A stretch of 64,000 bases of DNA from Theropithecus gelada (taxonomy: Eukaryota > Chordata > Mammalia > Primates > Cercopithecidae). Numbering within the stretch: the first letter of the stretch is position 1; every line of letters starts with the position of its first letter. The notes beneath the pieces were generated by a model. That model saw nothing but the letters and a program-made list of their open reading frames with translations. It was not told where the DNA came from and did not search any database. The stretch covers positions 14,790,653 through 14,854,652 of the forward strand of contig NC_037680.1 of NCBI RefSeq assembly GCF_003255815.1. Direction: 5' to 3'. Made by a program: the position numbers and the translations under genes. Positions 46,248 through 57,975 of the stretch are shown piece by piece.

Positions 46248-49200
46248 ATGATGAATAGAATAGTGTCTTATGTCTCCATAGTAACATTGAGTGTAAGTAG
46301 TCTAAATGCTGTGCTTAAAAGATACAGAATGGACCAGGTGCAGTGGCTCACGTCTGTAATCCCAGCACTTTGGGAGGCCGGAGTGGATGGATCACCTGAG
46401 ATCAGGAGTTCAAGGCCAGCCTCACCAACATGGTGAAACCCCATCTGTACTAAAATACAAAAATTAGCTGGGCATGGTGGCGGGTGCCTGTAATCTCAGC
46501 TCCTTGGGAGGCTGAGGCAGGAGAATCACTTGAACCCAGGAGATGGAGGTTGCAGTGAACAGAGATCGTGGCATTGCACTCCAGCCTTGGCAACAAGAGT
46601 GAAACTCTGTCTCAATTAAAAAAAAAAAAAAAGATACAGAATGGCAGAATGGATAAGAAATTCACCAACCAAATTTCTGCTATCCTCAGGAGATTCACCT
46701 AACGCATAAGGACTGGGTTGGAAAAAGATATTCCATGCAAATGGACACCAAAAGTCAACAGGAGTAGCTATTCTTACATCAGACAAAGAAACTTTAAAGC
46801 AACAGCATTAAAAAGACTAACAGGGACAGTATATAGTGATAAAAGGACTAGTCCAACAGGAAAATATCACAGTTCTAAATATATAGGCACCAAACACTGG
46901 AACTCTCAAACTTATAAAACAATTACTACCAGACCTAAGAAATGAGATAGCAACACAATAATAGAGGGGGACTTTGATACTTCACTGATAGTGCTAGACA
47001 GGTCATCAAGACAGAACATCAACAAAGAAATAATGGACTTAAGCTATATATTACACCAAATGGACTTAACAGATAAGTATAGAACATTCTACCCAACAAC
47101 TGCAGAATATACATTTTATTCATCAGCACATGGAACATTCTTCAAGATAGACCATATGATAGGCCACAACACAAATCTCAGTAAAATTAAGAAAATCAAA
47201 ATTATATCAAGTACTTTTCAGACCACAGTGGAATAAAATTGGAAATCAACTCCACAAGGAACCCTCAAAACCATGCAAATACGTGGAAATTAAATAACTT
47301 GCTCCTGAGTGATCACTGGCTCAACAATGAAATCAAGATGGAAATTAAAAATTTCTTTGAACTGAACTATAATAGTGACATAACCTATCAAAACCTCTGG
47401 GATACAGCAAAAGCAATGCTAAGAGGAAAGTTCATAGCATTAAATGCCTACATCAAAAAGTCTGAAAGAGCACAAATAGACAATCTGAAGTCACACATTA
47501 CAGAACTGGAGAAACAAGAACAATTTAAACCTGAACCCAGCAGAAAAATAAATAAATAACAAAGATCAGAGCGGAACTAAATGAAATTGAAACAAACAAC
47601 ACAAAAGATAAATAAAACCAAAAGCTCGTTCTTTGAAAAGCTAAATACAATTGATAGACTATTAGAGAGATTAACCAAGAAAAGAAGAGAGAAGATCCAA
47701 ATAAGCTCAATTAGAAACAAAATGGGAGATATTACAACTGATACCACAGAAATACAAAAGATTATTCAGGTCTACTGTGAACACCTTTACACGCATAAAC
47801 TAGGAAGCCTAGAGGAGATGGACAAATTCTTGGAAATATATAAGCCTCCTAGATTAAACCAGACAGATATATAATCTCTGAACAGGCAAATAACAAGGAT
47901 TGAGATTGAAATGATAATTTTTAAAAAATTGCCAAAGAAAAAAAATCCAGGACCAGATGGATTCACCGCTGAATTCTATCAGACACTCAAAGAATAATTG
48001 GTACCAATTCTACTGACAATATTTCAAAAGATAGAGAAAGAGGGAATCCTCCCTAAATCATTCTGTGAAGCCACTATCACCCTAATACCAAAACCAGGGA
48101 AGGACATAACAAAAAAAGAAAACTACAGACCATATCCCTGATGAGCATAGATGCAAAAATGCTTAAAAAAATACTAGTGAACTGAATCCAAAAGTATATC
48201 AAAAAGATAATCCACCATGATCAAGTGGGTTTCATACCAGGGATGCAGGGATGGTTTAACATCCATTAGTCAATAAATGTGAGATACCACGTAAACAGAA
48301 TTAAAAACAAAAATCACATGATCATCTCAATAGATGCAGAAAAAGCATTTGACAAAATCCAGCATTGCTTTATGATTAAAACCCTCAGCAAAATCGGCAT
48401 AGAAGGGACATACCTTAAGATAATAAAAGGCATCTACAACAAGCCCACAGCCAACTTATATTGAATGGGGAAAGGTCGAAAGCATTCGCCCTGAGAACAG
48501 GAGTGAGACAAGGATGCCCACTTTTGAAACTTCTACTCAACACAGTACTGGAATTCCTAGCCAGAGCAATCAGACAAGAGAAAGAAATAAAGGGCATCCA
48601 AATTGGTAAAGAGGAAGTCAAACTGTCACTGTTTGCTGATAATATGATTGTATGGCTAGAGAACCCTAAAGACTCATCCAGAAAGCCCCTGGAACTGGTA
48701 AATGAATTCAGCAAAGTTTTAGGATACAAAATTAATGTAAACAAATCAGTAGCTCTGCTAAACACCAACAGCAACCAAGCTGAGAATTAAATCAAGAACT
48801 CAACCCCTTTCACAAGAGCTGCAAAAATAAAGTAAAATGCTTAGTAATATACCTAACCAAGGATGTGAAAGATCTCTACAATAAAAACTACAAAACACTG
48901 CTGAAAGAAATATAGATGACACAAAGTAATGGAAACACATCCCATGCTCATGGGTGGATAGAATCAATATTGTGAAAATGACCATACTGGCCAGAAGCAA
49001 TCTACATATTCAAAGTAATTCCCATGAAAATACCACCACCATTCTTCACAGAACTAGAAAAAAAAATCCTAAAATTCACATAGAATCAAAAAAGAGCCTG
49101 CATAGCCAAAGTAAGACTAAGCAAAAAGAACAAATCTGGAGGCATCACATTGCCCAACTTCAAACTATACTATAAAGCCATAGTCCCCAAAACAGCATGG

Positions 49201-50350
49201 TACTGGTATAAGAATAGGCACATAAATCAATGGACAGAATAGAGAACCCAGAAATAAAACCAAATACAGCCAACTTGTCTTTGACAAAGCAAACAAAAAC
49301 ATAAAGTGGAGAAAGGACACCCTATTCAACAAATGTTTCTGGGATAATTGGCAAGCCACATGTAGAAGAATGAAACTGGCTCCTCATCTCTCACCTTATA
49401 CAAAAATCAACTCAGGCTGGAACAAAGACTTAAATTTAAGACCTGAAACCATAAAGATTCTAGAAGATAACATCAGAAAAATTCTTCTAGACATTGGCTT
49501 AAACAAAGACTTCAAGACCAAGAACCCAAAAGCAAATGCAACAGAAACAAAGATAAATAGATAGGACTTAACCAAACTAAAAAGCTTCTGCACAGCAAAA
49601 GAAATAATCAGCAGAGTTAACACACAACCCATAGAGTGGGAGAAAATCTTCACAATCTATATATCTGACAAAGGACTAATATCTGGAATCTACAATGAAC
49701 ATAAATAAATCATCAAGGACAAAATAATTTATCAAAAAGTGGGCTAAGGGCATACATAGACAATTCTCAAAAGAAGATATACAAATGGCAGACAAGCATA
49801 TGGAAAAATGCTCTACATCGCTAATTATCAGGGAAATGCAAATCAAAACTACAATGCAATACCACCTCACTCCTGCAAGAATGGCCATAATCAAAAAATC
49901 AAAAAATAATAGATGTTGCTATGGATGCAGTGAAAAGGGAAGAACGCTTTTACACTGTTGGTGGGAATGTAAGCTAGTACAACCATTATGGAAAACAGTG
50001 TGGAGATTCCTCAAAGAACTAAAAGTAGATCGACTGTTTGATCCAGCAATCCCACTACTAGGTACGTGCACAGAGGGAAATAAGTCATTATTACAAAAAA
50101 GATGCTTGCACACACATGTTTACAGGAACACAATTTGCAATTGCAAAAATATGGAACCAGCCCAAATGCCCATCAATCAAAGAGTGGATAAAGAAATACC
50201 ATGGAATACTACTCAGTCATAAGAAGGAATGAATTAATGGCATTCACAGCAACCTGGATGGGACTGAAGACTATTATTCTAGGTGAAGTAACTCGGGAAT
50301 GGAAAGCCAAACATTGTACGTTCTCACTCATATGTGAGAGCTAAGCTATG
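46248..50350 (+). pseudogene. L1 ORF2 pseudogene of the older L1
   Basis: Decayed endonuclease/reverse transcriptase gene. The Alu at 46333-46632 sits near its start. Surviving pieces include 46991-47236 and 47239-47559 (endonuclease/linker), 48279-48464 (HMIISIDAEKAFDKIQ), and 48461-48790 (reverse transcriptase). The catalytic FADD is FADN at 48632-48643, losing an essential aspartate. The C-terminal cysteine-rich part is at about 49910-49985. Confidence 0.82.
46333..46632 (+). mobile_element. AluS SINE nested in the L1
   Basis: Complete dimeric Alu with decayed CpGs: CCAGGTGCAGTGGCTCACG, GGATCACCTGAGATCAGGAG, and an AATTAAAAAA tail. TSDs are perfect over 16 bp: AAAAGATACAGAATGG at 46317-46332 and 46629-46644 (the right copy overlaps the A tail). 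The duplicated bases are L1 ORF2 sequence, which dates the Alu after the L1. Confidence 0.94.
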
Positions 50351-50625
50351 AAGATGCAAAGGTATAACAATGATACATTGGACTCTGGGGACTTCGTGGA
50401 AAGAGTGGGGATGGCAAGGGATAAAAAACTACACATTGGGTACAGGGTACACTGCTTGGGTGATGGGTGCACCAAAATCTCAGAAATCACCACTAAGGAA
50501 CTTACTCATGTAACCAAACACCACCGGTTCCCCAAAAACCTAGTGAAATAAAAAAAAAAATTAAAACTTATGAGTAAAAAATAAAAAATAAAAATAAAAA
50601 ATAAAGAGGATAGAACAGAAAAAAA

Positions 50626-50640
50626 AAGATACATCTCCCA
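50626..50640 (+). repeat. Target-site duplication, right copy
   Basis: AAGATACATCTCCCA, identical to 44044-44058. It follows directly after the A tail of the L1. Confidence 0.95.
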
Positions 50641-50965
50641 AAAAGTTTTCTCATGCCATTCCCAGTGAAAACCCTGCCTCCCAAGCAGCTACTGATATAG
50701 TTTCTATCACCATAGTTTAGTTTTTCTGTTCTAGAACTTTAGATAAATGGAATCATTCAGGATTTATTCTTTTGTGTCAGGTTTCTTTGGTATACATGGT
50801 ATTTATGGGATTTCTCGAAGTTGTTGTGTGTATTGGTAGTTCTTCCATGTTTATTGTGGACTTGTATTTCATTGTATGAATATACCACATTCTCTTGTTG
50901 ATAAACTTTGAATTGTTTCTACATTGTGGCTGTCATGAATACAGATGTTATGAGCATTCTTAAAA
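50641..50965 (-). mobile_element. L1M fragment, right half of the split target element
   Basis: It resumes the antisense L1M 3' region: AAAAGTTTTCTCATGCC, GCAGCTACTGATATAGTTTC, TAAATGGAATCATTCAGG, AATATACCACATTCTCTTG. It ends at the CTTAAAAAAAAAAAAG run near 50965. No open frame. Confidence 0.78.
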
Positions 50966-51604
50966 AAAAAAAAGATATTAGCCAATTGTAATGTAGCAGC
51001 TGAGAGGGGTTTTGGTGATCATGGGGCTGAGGGAACAATGAAGTCCAGCATCTGCCAAGGGAGGAAGTCCCTCATAAGTACTTGAGGCTTTTAGCTGAGA
51101 CCCTTGAAAGCTACATTCAAGGAGTGAGAACACACTAGAAATAGACCAACTCTCACAGAGATTAAAACTCCATTTAAATCATCTCAATTTCAGGTTAGAG
51201 AAAGATCTGTTCCTACTCTAATTGTCTGCCACAAGCAAAAGGGAATTCACTCTGGAGGAATATAAAATTGTTCACAGCCTTAAGGTGATGGTTGGTATTT
51301 AATTTAAATAAACAGAACAAAAACAAAACTAGGCAAACAAAATATACAGAAACTAACCAAGAGGACAAGAGTTTATAGAAATTCACACATAAAAACACCT
51401 CATATTCTAGCTATCAAACACAAGTTACTGTGATTACTGTATTTAAGAAATTAATAAAATGGAGAATTTTAGCACAGTGTGAAAATGATGAAAGTGTCAC
51501 GTGGAAATTTCAAAACTGAAAAATATTTTACCTAATTTTAAGAAATTAGCAGATGGGTTTATCAGCAGATTAGGCACAATTTAAATGTTTAGAAACAGTA
51601 GACT

Positions 51605-51731
51605 GGGTCGGGTGTGATGCTTCACACCTGTAATCCCAGCTATTTAGAAGGCTGAGGTGGGAGGATTGTTTCAGCCTGTGATTGCACCACTGCACTCCAG
51701 AACCTGGGAAACAGAGCAAGAAAAAAAAAAC
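51605..51731 (+). mobile_element. Alu monomer-type fragment (FLAM-like)
   Basis: About 127 bp: GGTCGGGTGTGATGCTTCACACCTGTAATCCCAGCTATTTAG, then TGATTGCACCACTGCACTCCAG and an A10 tail. Only one arm length is present. The repeated TAGACTG on both sides suggests a short TSD. Confidence 0.75.
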
Positions 51732-52108
51732 TAGACTGAAACATAGAAATAAAATATAGAAAAGAGCATAAAAGATTTATGGGGTATTTTGTAAAGGCCT
51801 AATATTTATGTCATTGAAGTTCGTAAGGCTAGGAGAGAGAGAATGGGTGAAAAGCAATATTTGATGAGCCATTGCTAAGATTTTTCCAATACTTATAAGA
51901 CATCAAGCTACAAGATCTAAGAACTGCTTCAAGCCCAAAGCAGGATAAATACAAGACTCCCAAGCCTAAGCGCATTTACAACAGTAAAACTGTTGAAAGC
52001 GAACACGAGATCTTAAAAGCAATAGAAAAAAATGAGCTTCAGAAGAAGTAAGAATATCATACCGAAACAAAGGAAGCCAGAAGACTATAATTGACAGCTT
52101 TAACATGC

Positions 52109-52125
52109 TGGGGGGGGGGGGGGGG
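52109..52125 (+). repeat. Homopolymer of 17 G
   Basis: Uninterrupted G17 inside the HAL1, where related copies would be expected to carry a much shorter run. Confidence 0.9.
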
Positions 52126-52600
52126 AAATCACTGCCAACTTAGAGTTCTATACCCAGTGCAAATATTCTCAAAAAGCAACTAAAGTCAACATAATTTCAG
52201 ACAAACCAAAACAGAGAATTTTTTTACCAGTAGACTTACACTGAGATAGATAAAGAATGACAAATATTTTTCAAATAAAAGGAACACGATCCCAGATAAG
52301 AGCATGGAAATGCAGGAAGAAGTAAAGAACAATGGAAAGAGTAAATATGTGGGCAAATATAAGTGAATATGTCCTGTATGAAACAGGTGAAACAATATTT
52401 TGTTGGGCTTAAATTATATTTAAAGTATGTCAATAAAAATGCAAAAGGAGGAATGGGTAGGTGGAACCAAAGTGTCTTCAAGTTGTCTGAGATATTGTAC
52501 ATCTATTAATTTATGTTGAACTTTAATAAGTTAAATATGTCATAATCTGTAGGGTAAACATTTAAAGAGCACTGAATAGAGGAGAAAATTGTTGTTTTTG

Positions 52601-53094
52601 CTTTGGGTTTGCCCAGAAGCAGGCCCTGAGACAAGGGTTTAAATGCAAGTAGTTTATCTGAGAGATGACCCCAGTAAGTATCAGTAGAGGGATGGGGTAG
52701 CAAGACGTGGGTAGGAGGGAAGACAATGAAGAGCATCTTATCAGGAAACATACCTATGGGAGCAACAAGAGCTTTCCAATAGGGAACATTGGAAGCACAT
52801 TAGACTCCTCTCATCCAAGGGGCAATCCTATCATTAATTATTCCGGAGTTGAAAATTTCCTGGCACTTCTGTCCTGCTTAGTGTATAAGTACAGAGGACT
52901 TCAGTGGTGAAAGATCCTACAAGTATAGAATCATAAATGTGGGCAGTTGGAAGTTGGGCTACAGTACAAGGAAACTACAAACTCCAAGAGGATATGGATG
53001 GAACAGACTCCAAGAGGATATGAATATAACAGATTCTGCAATACCCAGCAAATGTGTACATGTATGTGTCAAAGACGTATGGAAGAATACACAT
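52601..53094. other. Unclassified, possibly an old LTR or LINE fragment
   Basis: CAGGCCCTGAGACAAGGGTTTAAATGCAAGTAGTTTATCTG resembles a dispersed repeat I cannot name. A GACTCCAAGAGGATATG phrase occurs twice (about 52980 and 53008). No gene recognised. Confidence 0.4.
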
Positions 53095-53460
53095 GAGTAC
53101 AATGGCCCCAAACTAGAAACAGTCCAGATTTCCCAATAGTAGAACGAATAAGTGTTAATGCATTCATACAGTGGCATATTATATAGCAATGAAAGCAAAC
53201 TATAGCTATAAACAAGAATATGCATGTATTTCACAAACGTAATGGTGAATGAAAGAAGCCATATGTTACAGAATGAATACTGAAGAGTCCATATATAAAT
53301 AAACTCCAGAAATCTATAGGATATGTGGGGAATCGGGAAGAAGCTGGTCTATGGGAACTGGAAGACCTATGCTAGATATTATTGGGAATATCAAGCTCAA
53401 TTAGTGGATTGAGACTAGCCTCATGGAAAGCTGAGGAATTTGTCCTTGACATTACAGGTA
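53095..53460 (+). mobile_element. L1M ORF2 3' fragment
   Basis: AACTAGAAACAGTCCAGATTTCCCAATAGTAG, GGCATATTATATAGCAATGAAAGC, ACAAACGTAATGGTGAATGAAAGAAGCC are the late ORF2 order of older L1s. Stops in all frames. Confidence 0.65.
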
Positions 53461-53586
53461 ACAAAAATTCATGTTTATATGTGAAACTCCAGGCTCTGTT
53501 CCAATTGCTCTCTCTCACTCTTCACATATAACCCTATACTTTAGACAGTAGAGATCACATATACTTTACTAACTTGATAAAATATG

Positions 53587-54105
53587 TGTATTAGGGTTCT
53601 TTAGCGGGACAGAACTAATAGGATAAATGTATATATGTAGGGGCATTTATTAAGGAGTATTGACTGACAGGATCACAAGGTGAAGTCCCACAATAGGCTG
53701 TCTGCAAGCGGAGGAGCAAGGAAGCCAGTCCGAGTCCCAAAACCTCAAAAGTAGGGAAGCTGACAGTGCAACCTTCAGTCTGTGGCCAAAGGCCCAAGAT
53801 ACCCTGGCAAACCACTGGTGTAAGTCCACGAGTCCAAAAACTGAGGAACTTGGAGTCTGATGTTCAAGGGCAGGAAGCATCCAGCACGAGAGACAGATGA
53901 AGAGTAGAAGACAGCAAGTCTGCTCATTCAACTTTCTTTTGCCTGCTTTATTCTAGCTGCGCTGGCAGCTGACGGAGGGTCTGCCTCTTCCAGTCCTCTG
54001 ACTCAAATGTTAATCTCCTTTGGCAACACCCTCACAGACACGCCCAGGAACAATACTTTGCATCCTTCAATCCAATCAAGTTGACACTCAGTATTAACAA
54101 TCACA
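53587..54105 (+). mobile_element. MLT2-type ERVL LTR
   Basis: Begins TGTATTAGGGTTCTTTAGCGGGACAGAAC and ends TTGACACTCAGTATTAACAATCACA, with AGCAAGGAAGCCAGTCCGAGTCC, CTGACTCAAATGTTAATCTCC and AACACCCTCACAGACACGCCC inside. Length of about 519 bp suits a full solo LTR of an ERVL provirus. No internal genes adjoin. Confidence 0.75.
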
Positions 54106-55579
54106 ATGTATAACACAGGAAGAAACTAATTGGGTTGTGATGAAATTAAAGCCAACAATGATGGGGAACTTTACTTAAAATGTGGACAATATCACATACA
54201 TACATATGGCCATTGTGAAAATCATGTATTTGGAAATTTCCAACTTCTGTATTAAAGGTACTAAACTGTGCACCAGGAACACAATGATGACTTAAGCTAT
54301 GTGAGCATGTCTGACCCAAAGTAGAAACTCAGTATCTGTGGTTGATTATAAGAGGCAGTGAGCAGAGAGGCAGGTTTAAAGTAACTTAGTCTAATTTTTG
54401 GAGGCAAATGTTTTGAATACAAATATGAACAAATTTTAATAACATTGTATGTTTGGGGGGCAAGGCAACAGATATTTAAGGAGGTGCCATTGTGGCAGAC
54501 AGCAGCTTTTCATGAAGAGAGTGTTATTCTGATCCGTCTGTCACTTCATCTTTTTTTTTCTGTCTAACACAAAAGGCAAGTGAAAATTAAAATGGAAACC
54601 TCTGGAGGGGGCAGGTAATGAGTATTCTAATTATTAAAGATGCTTTTCAAGACTTCAGATAACACATAGGGTTGAAACTGTCTCTCTTCAAATCCCATTA
54701 ACAACAAAACAGCTATGCCTGAGAATGTTATGAGTGTGTTTCATGCCCAGCCTTCTCTGTCAGCCACAACCCAAAGAAAAGAGAAAGTGAAGTGTCTCTT
54801 TGGTTAGATTGTGACTTGTTTTTGGAAATTAAGTTTCTTACTGTTAAGGTGAGACAATAGATATCCTCTTAGCAATGGAAATTTTCCTGTGAGGCACTGT
54901 CTAGCCAATGATTACCTGAAGGCAAACTTCTTCCTTTATACATGGAAGGCAGGACAGATGGTGTGACTGATGCAACCAGATATATCCTGGAGTTGGGCAA
55001 GTGAAAGATTTCTCCAATTTCCGAAGGGTCATGCAGTGGAGATGTGATTGTTTTTTCATAATAATAGAAATCCGTACAAATTTAATGGTGATTACTTGTT
55101 TATTGACTGTTCTTGTTGCAAGAACAGTTTACCTCCTCATGAACAAAATACTGCTTTCAAATTCCAATCACTTCAGCTAACAGTGTCAGCAGAAAGGACT
55201 AGACTCAATGGACTGTGACAGCTAGCTCCATGTTTTAGAACGTTGCTTTAAAACCTAACGCCGGGTCTGCCTAGCATTTGATTTTGCAAAAGCCAGTGCC
55301 CACAGGTGGTGGCAGTCAGCAGCTAGCGGCGGGAGGGCTACCAATCCCTACTGCCTGGTTTCCTGAGCTGCCCAACCCTTGCCTTCCTGGCTGGATACCA
55401 CATTCACCCCTTGGGGCTTCTGATAATGTCTGTGCTGACATGCAGACAAGCTCTGTTAGGGAACACAAGACAAACACATGGGCAGTGCTAGAAAGCTGCC
55501 TGTTAGGTGTAACAAAGGAGCCCTCAGCACAGTACCAGCATATGGAAAGCAAGCATGAAATTATTCCATGCTCGGGTTT
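54106..55579. other. Unclassified, apparently repeat-free sequence
   Basis: No repeat family recognised over about 1.5 kb, unusual for this window. A 114-codon frame at 55278-55622 runs into the Alu and is not supported as a gene. The left part (54440-55060) is a candidate for conserved non-coding DNA, but that is only a guess from the lack of repeats. Confidence 0.4.
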
Positions 55580-55594
55580 AAGAACTGTGCAGAC

Positions 55595-55877
55595 GGCCGG
55601 GCGCGGTGGCTCAAGCCTGTAATCCCAGCACTTTGGGAGGCCGAGACGGGCGGATCACGAGGTCAAGAGATCGAGACCATCCTGGCTAACACGGTGAAAC
55701 CCCGTCTCTACTGAAAAATACAAAAAAACTAGCCGGGTGAGGTGGCGGGCGCCTGTAGTCCCAGCTACTCGGGAGACTGAGGCAGGAGAATGGCGGGAAC
55801 CCGGGAGGCGGAGCTTGCCGTGAGCCCAGATCGCGCCACTGCACTCCAGCCTGGACGACAGAGCGAGACTCTGTCTC

Positions 55878-55900
<23 letters not shown>
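55595..55900 (+). mobile_element. AluY SINE, youngest-looking in the window
   Basis: Full dimer with intact CpGs, GGCTCAAGCCTGTAATCCC in the first arm, the ACTAGCCGGGTGAGGTGG linker region, and a pure 23-A tail. Perfect 15-bp TSDs: AAGAACTGTGCAGAC at 55580-55594 and 55901-55915. The uninterrupted tail and perfect TSD suggest a recent insertion. Confidence 0.97.
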
Positions 55901-55908
<8 letters not shown>

Positions 55909-55915
55909 TGCAGAC

Positions 55916-56949
55916 TTTTTATATGGAGCTGCAAGTGCTGGATGGTGACAAGCTCCTCTTTTCCTCTTTGCTCCAGCGGTGAAAATACTAGCTAGCTTAT
56001 CTTCCTTGGACAAAACATGACTAATGTTGAACAAAATTTTTTTATTTTCCTTCTTACTCTTCTATTTTGCTTTGGCCCTTAAGTGGTAGCCTACTGTCTG
56101 GGTTCCCAAGCAACATGACTTTGCAGTATGTGAGTGTATACAAAACATAAATGGATAAATTTTAAAAGCTCCTTCTTGAACTTCTCTGCATTGATTAATT
56201 GATTTTCTTTCTTTAAGAAAGTTGTATTCTCCATTATGGCCCTACCATGCAATGCCATTGCTCCAGGAAAAAACAACTCTAATTTGAGGAGTTACACTTG
56301 TGTCATTAGGAACCTCTGAGGATCTTCCCTGGATGCTGGTACCTTGGTAGCACTCAGAGCAGTGGAGAGTTGCTGGAGGATCCTCTCTTGTGGCTTCACT
56401 TGTTTTCTCTGGAAGCAGACAAGGCATGATGGAGAGAGGAACTCTTCTTTCTCAGTCCCGTTTGAGCATTGATTGTATGGTAATTATAGAACTTAAAGGG
56501 AGCCTGTGAAAGCTGGATCAGCACTTCCAAGTTTTCTGTTTCCAGATTTTCATAACTCAACCATAAATACTCACTAGCAGGAAGAAATGAAACACATAAT
56601 ATCTAAAAGGAAATGATTTTTTTTTTTGAATTTTCTTTCTGTAGGAAAGGAGAGTTGTGTTGGTTGTTACTCTTTTACGAGCTTTTCCAGTAATAATGAC
56701 AATGATGATCATGATAAATTCTTCTCTTCCTAAGAGTTTTAAGTTGAATATTTTTGCTTTCTTGAATCCATAACATTAATATAAATAATCTCAAATTTAA
56801 TTATTTGAATATTCTTTTGTTCCTTTAATTCAGTTTGTGGCTTAGCTGAGATGAAAATCCAGTAAACATTCTACATAATTGAAATTTTAAAATTCTGTTT
56901 CGATTCTCCTATCTAATCATTTCTCTATCCAGTTGCCAAACACTTATAC
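55916..56949. other. Unclassified AT-rich sequence
   Basis: No gene or repeat recognised. Short minus-strand frames near 56091-56427 are not supported. Confidence 0.4.
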
Positions 56950-57975
56950 AGTGGTTTCTTCCCATTTGCCAATCACTTTGCTAGACAGTAAGGACCAGCA
57001 TGGATAGGCAGCATCTTGTCCCTTGAGAGTCACAGATAATCATAATACACCGTGGTTCAAACAATGATAGAGGTGGTGACTTAGCAACATGGCATTATGG
57101 AGAACAGAGGCTTAGACTAGAGTGGAAAGTAGACTGGTCTCAGGGAAGACCTGCTATAGGAAGTGACCCCTTAGCTAAGTTTTAAAGACTAGAACTGAGC
57201 AATGTAGAGTGGTGTCAGGCATTCCAGATGGAGAGGATTCAAGGCATGGAATAATTGTAAACAGGTTAGTTAGTAGTGCTGAGAGGCAGAGGTAGGTGAA
57301 AGGTAAGAGTGAAGTGGCTGTTGGAAGATAGATCCTGGAGGATCTTTTAAACTAGACTAGAGATTGGGCTACTGTTGGGAAGCTATTACTGATATCCATG
57401 TTAAAGTTAACAAAGGACTGAGCTAGGGCAGTGTTAATTATATTGACAAGCAAGGAAGATGAGAATTTGAAACACTGAAGAGTTGGGAAAAGTTTAGGAT
57501 GCCTCTGAGGTTTCTATCCTGGACTTTGGCACGGATGCTGGTGTACACAGTTTGGGCCTGGCTGGTTTGAGGTGCCTGTGGATATCCAGGTCAGCGTATC
57601 CCACAGAGAGGTGGATTTGTGTCTGAGGCTTATGAGAGAAGGTTTGACCTGAAGATAAGAAGTTGGAAGTCATGAATATCTAGGTGGTGGTTAAACCCAC
57701 AAATGCGGGCATATTAGATTATCCAGGGGAGAGAGACAAGAGGAGGACAGCAGTATACTGCACATAGAACCATGAGGAAGACCATCTTTCAAAGGGAGGA
57801 TGGAGAAAAAGAATAAGTAAAGAAGATAGAGTAGGAATCATCAAGGAATTATGAAGAGGAACAGGTAAGAACATTGTCATGGAAGCCAAAAGAGCAGATT
57901 ACATATAATGAGGGAGCAATCAATAAATGCTGCAGAGAGGCCTGAGATAATAAAACCTGAAACGTGTCCAATAGA
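56950..57975 (-). mobile_element. Long L2 LINE fragment, minus strand
   Basis: Antisense L2 ORF2 order over about 1 kb: AGGCATTCCAGATGGAGAGG, GATCTTTTAAACTAGACTAG, GGATGCCTCTGAGG, GAGGTGCCTGTGGATATCCAGG, AGTTGGAAGTCATGAATATC, CATGAGGAAGACCATC, and ATAAATGCTGCAGAGAGGCCTGAGATAATAA. No frame survives. Confidence 0.68.

Larger units (their letters stand above)
44059..50625 (+). mobile_element. Full-length older LINE-1 (L1PB/L1MA type) with nested AluS
   Basis: Length without the Alu is about 6.25 kb. A 5'UTR of the non-L1PA type spans 44059-45210 (CTTGCAGCTTCTGCTCAGAC, AGGCAGCCATAATCCCCCTGG, CCAGTACCAGCCCAGAGCCTGG). ORF1 then ORF2 follow, and a 3'UTR ends near 50550 (CACCGGTTCCCCAAAAACC). The 15-bp TSD copies at 44044-44058 and 50626-50640 are identical. 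The target is a minus-strand L1M. After the first A stretch, about 65 nt of A/TAAA-rich sequence ending GAGGATAGAACAG precedes a second A run. Confidence 0.95.
50985..52600 (+). mobile_element. HAL1 element, long, interrupted by an Alu monomer
   Basis: HAL1 landmarks in order: GGTGATCATGGGGCTGAGGGAACAA, GGAGGAAGTCCCTCATAAGTACTTGAGG, decayed ORF1 sequence, AAATCACTGCCAACTTAGAGTTCTATACCCAG, AATTTCAGACAAACCAAAACAG, and AATATGTGGGCAAATATAAG at the end. It is close to the usual 2-2.5 kb of HAL1, allowing for deletions. It contains the Alu piece 51605-51731 and a 17-G run. Confidence 0.7.
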
